Positions 63,868-64,000 of a stretch of DNA of 64,000 bases are shown here, piece after piece; position 1 is the first letter of the stretch, and every line of letters starts with the position of its first letter. This DNA is from Pseudomonadota bacterium. Lineage in GTDB: Bacteria > Pseudomonadota > Gammaproteobacteria > Burkholderiales > Gallionellaceae. The stretch spans positions 1 through 64,000 of the forward strand of contig JAJYLY010000012.1 in the NCBI GenBank assembly GCA_021787435.1, written 5' to 3'. Under the pieces are notes generated by a model. The model did no database searches. It saw only the letters and a list, made by a program, of their open reading frames with translations, and was not told the DNA's origin. The translations under genes and the position numbers were made by a program.

Positions 63868-64000
63868 CATGCCTGCTTCAAGCGAGCCTCTGTTCTTCGA
63901 AACGTCTAGTGGATTCCACTATATAAAAATAGGGTTTATTACCACCCAAATATCCTCTTCGGCATTATAGGCATAACTTTTTCAACGCTTAACATGTACT
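63868..64000. other. Right-end gap
   Basis: 133 bases with no gene I can support. A short frame on the minus strand ends in KRIFGW* (complement of about 63940-64000) and could be the tail of a gene beyond the window, but it is too short to judge. Confidence 0.3.

Overview
The window looks like chromosome of a mesophilic, lithoautotrophic-type betaproteobacterium of the order Nitrosomonadales, most like the Gallionellaceae (Sideroxydans/Gallionella). This rests on gene order and protein style: purM-purN followed by two DUF3108 proteins and an RsmB/NOP-family methylase; xseB-ispA-dxs divergent from a Rieske oxygenase; a PEP-CTERM protein behind a sigma-54 promoter; PPi-dependent phosphofructokinase; a CbbQ/CbbO pair. 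The placement is inference; no rRNA gene is present to confirm it. Genes are dense, and I see no tRNA, rRNA, CRISPR array or intact mobile element.

Layout. 1-6.4 kb: DoxX tail, esterase, purine genes, envelope DUF3108 pair, rRNA methylase. 6.4-10 kb: PEP-CTERM protein, small lipoprotein, a leucine-rich-repeat protein kinase translationally coupled to a glutamine amidotransferase. 10-16 kb: folE2, isoprenoid precursor operon (dxs, ispA, xseB), Rieske oxygenase, SpoIIAA-like protein, SDR. 16-20 kb: ABC exporter, double cupin, DUF3617 and DUF2905 proteins. 20-26 kb: rplU-rpmA-obgE, proB, lolD-like/tesA divergent pair, sppA, HAD phosphatase. 26-34 kb: rlmM, DMT transporter, response regulator, NDH-2, rluC, rne. 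34-38.6 kb: tyrosine phosphatase, PPi-PFK divergent from pyrophosphatase, folD, CcoG-like ferredoxin. 38.7-43 kb: PAS/GAF/GGDEF/EAL protein and three small envelope proteins. 43-52 kb: glycogen phosphorylase, transaldolase, zwf, gnd, then cbbO/cbbQ converging on them. 52-58.4 kb: RND efflux pair, ferrochelatase and a nitrobindin-like protein.

58.4-64 kb is the accessory-looking end. It has a manganese (yybP-ykoY) riboswitch ahead of a CaCA-family antiporter, a lower-GC zinc-ribbon membrane protein, a 49-residue secreted protein, a universal stress protein, a decayed IS30 transposase and a Cache-type sensor histidine kinase. A ~51-54 bp direct repeat flanks the antiporter/zinc-ribbon segment.

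How genes fit together: glycogen phosphorylase, transaldolase, G6P dehydrogenase and 6PG dehydrogenase run in the same direction and would send stored glucose into the oxidative pentose phosphate route. The reversible PPi-PFK faces a soluble pyrophosphatase that competes for the same PPi. CbbQ/CbbO is a Rubisco activase-type chaperone pair, but no Rubisco gene lies in the window. HemH followed by a nitrobindin-like protein suggests linked heme making and heme handling.
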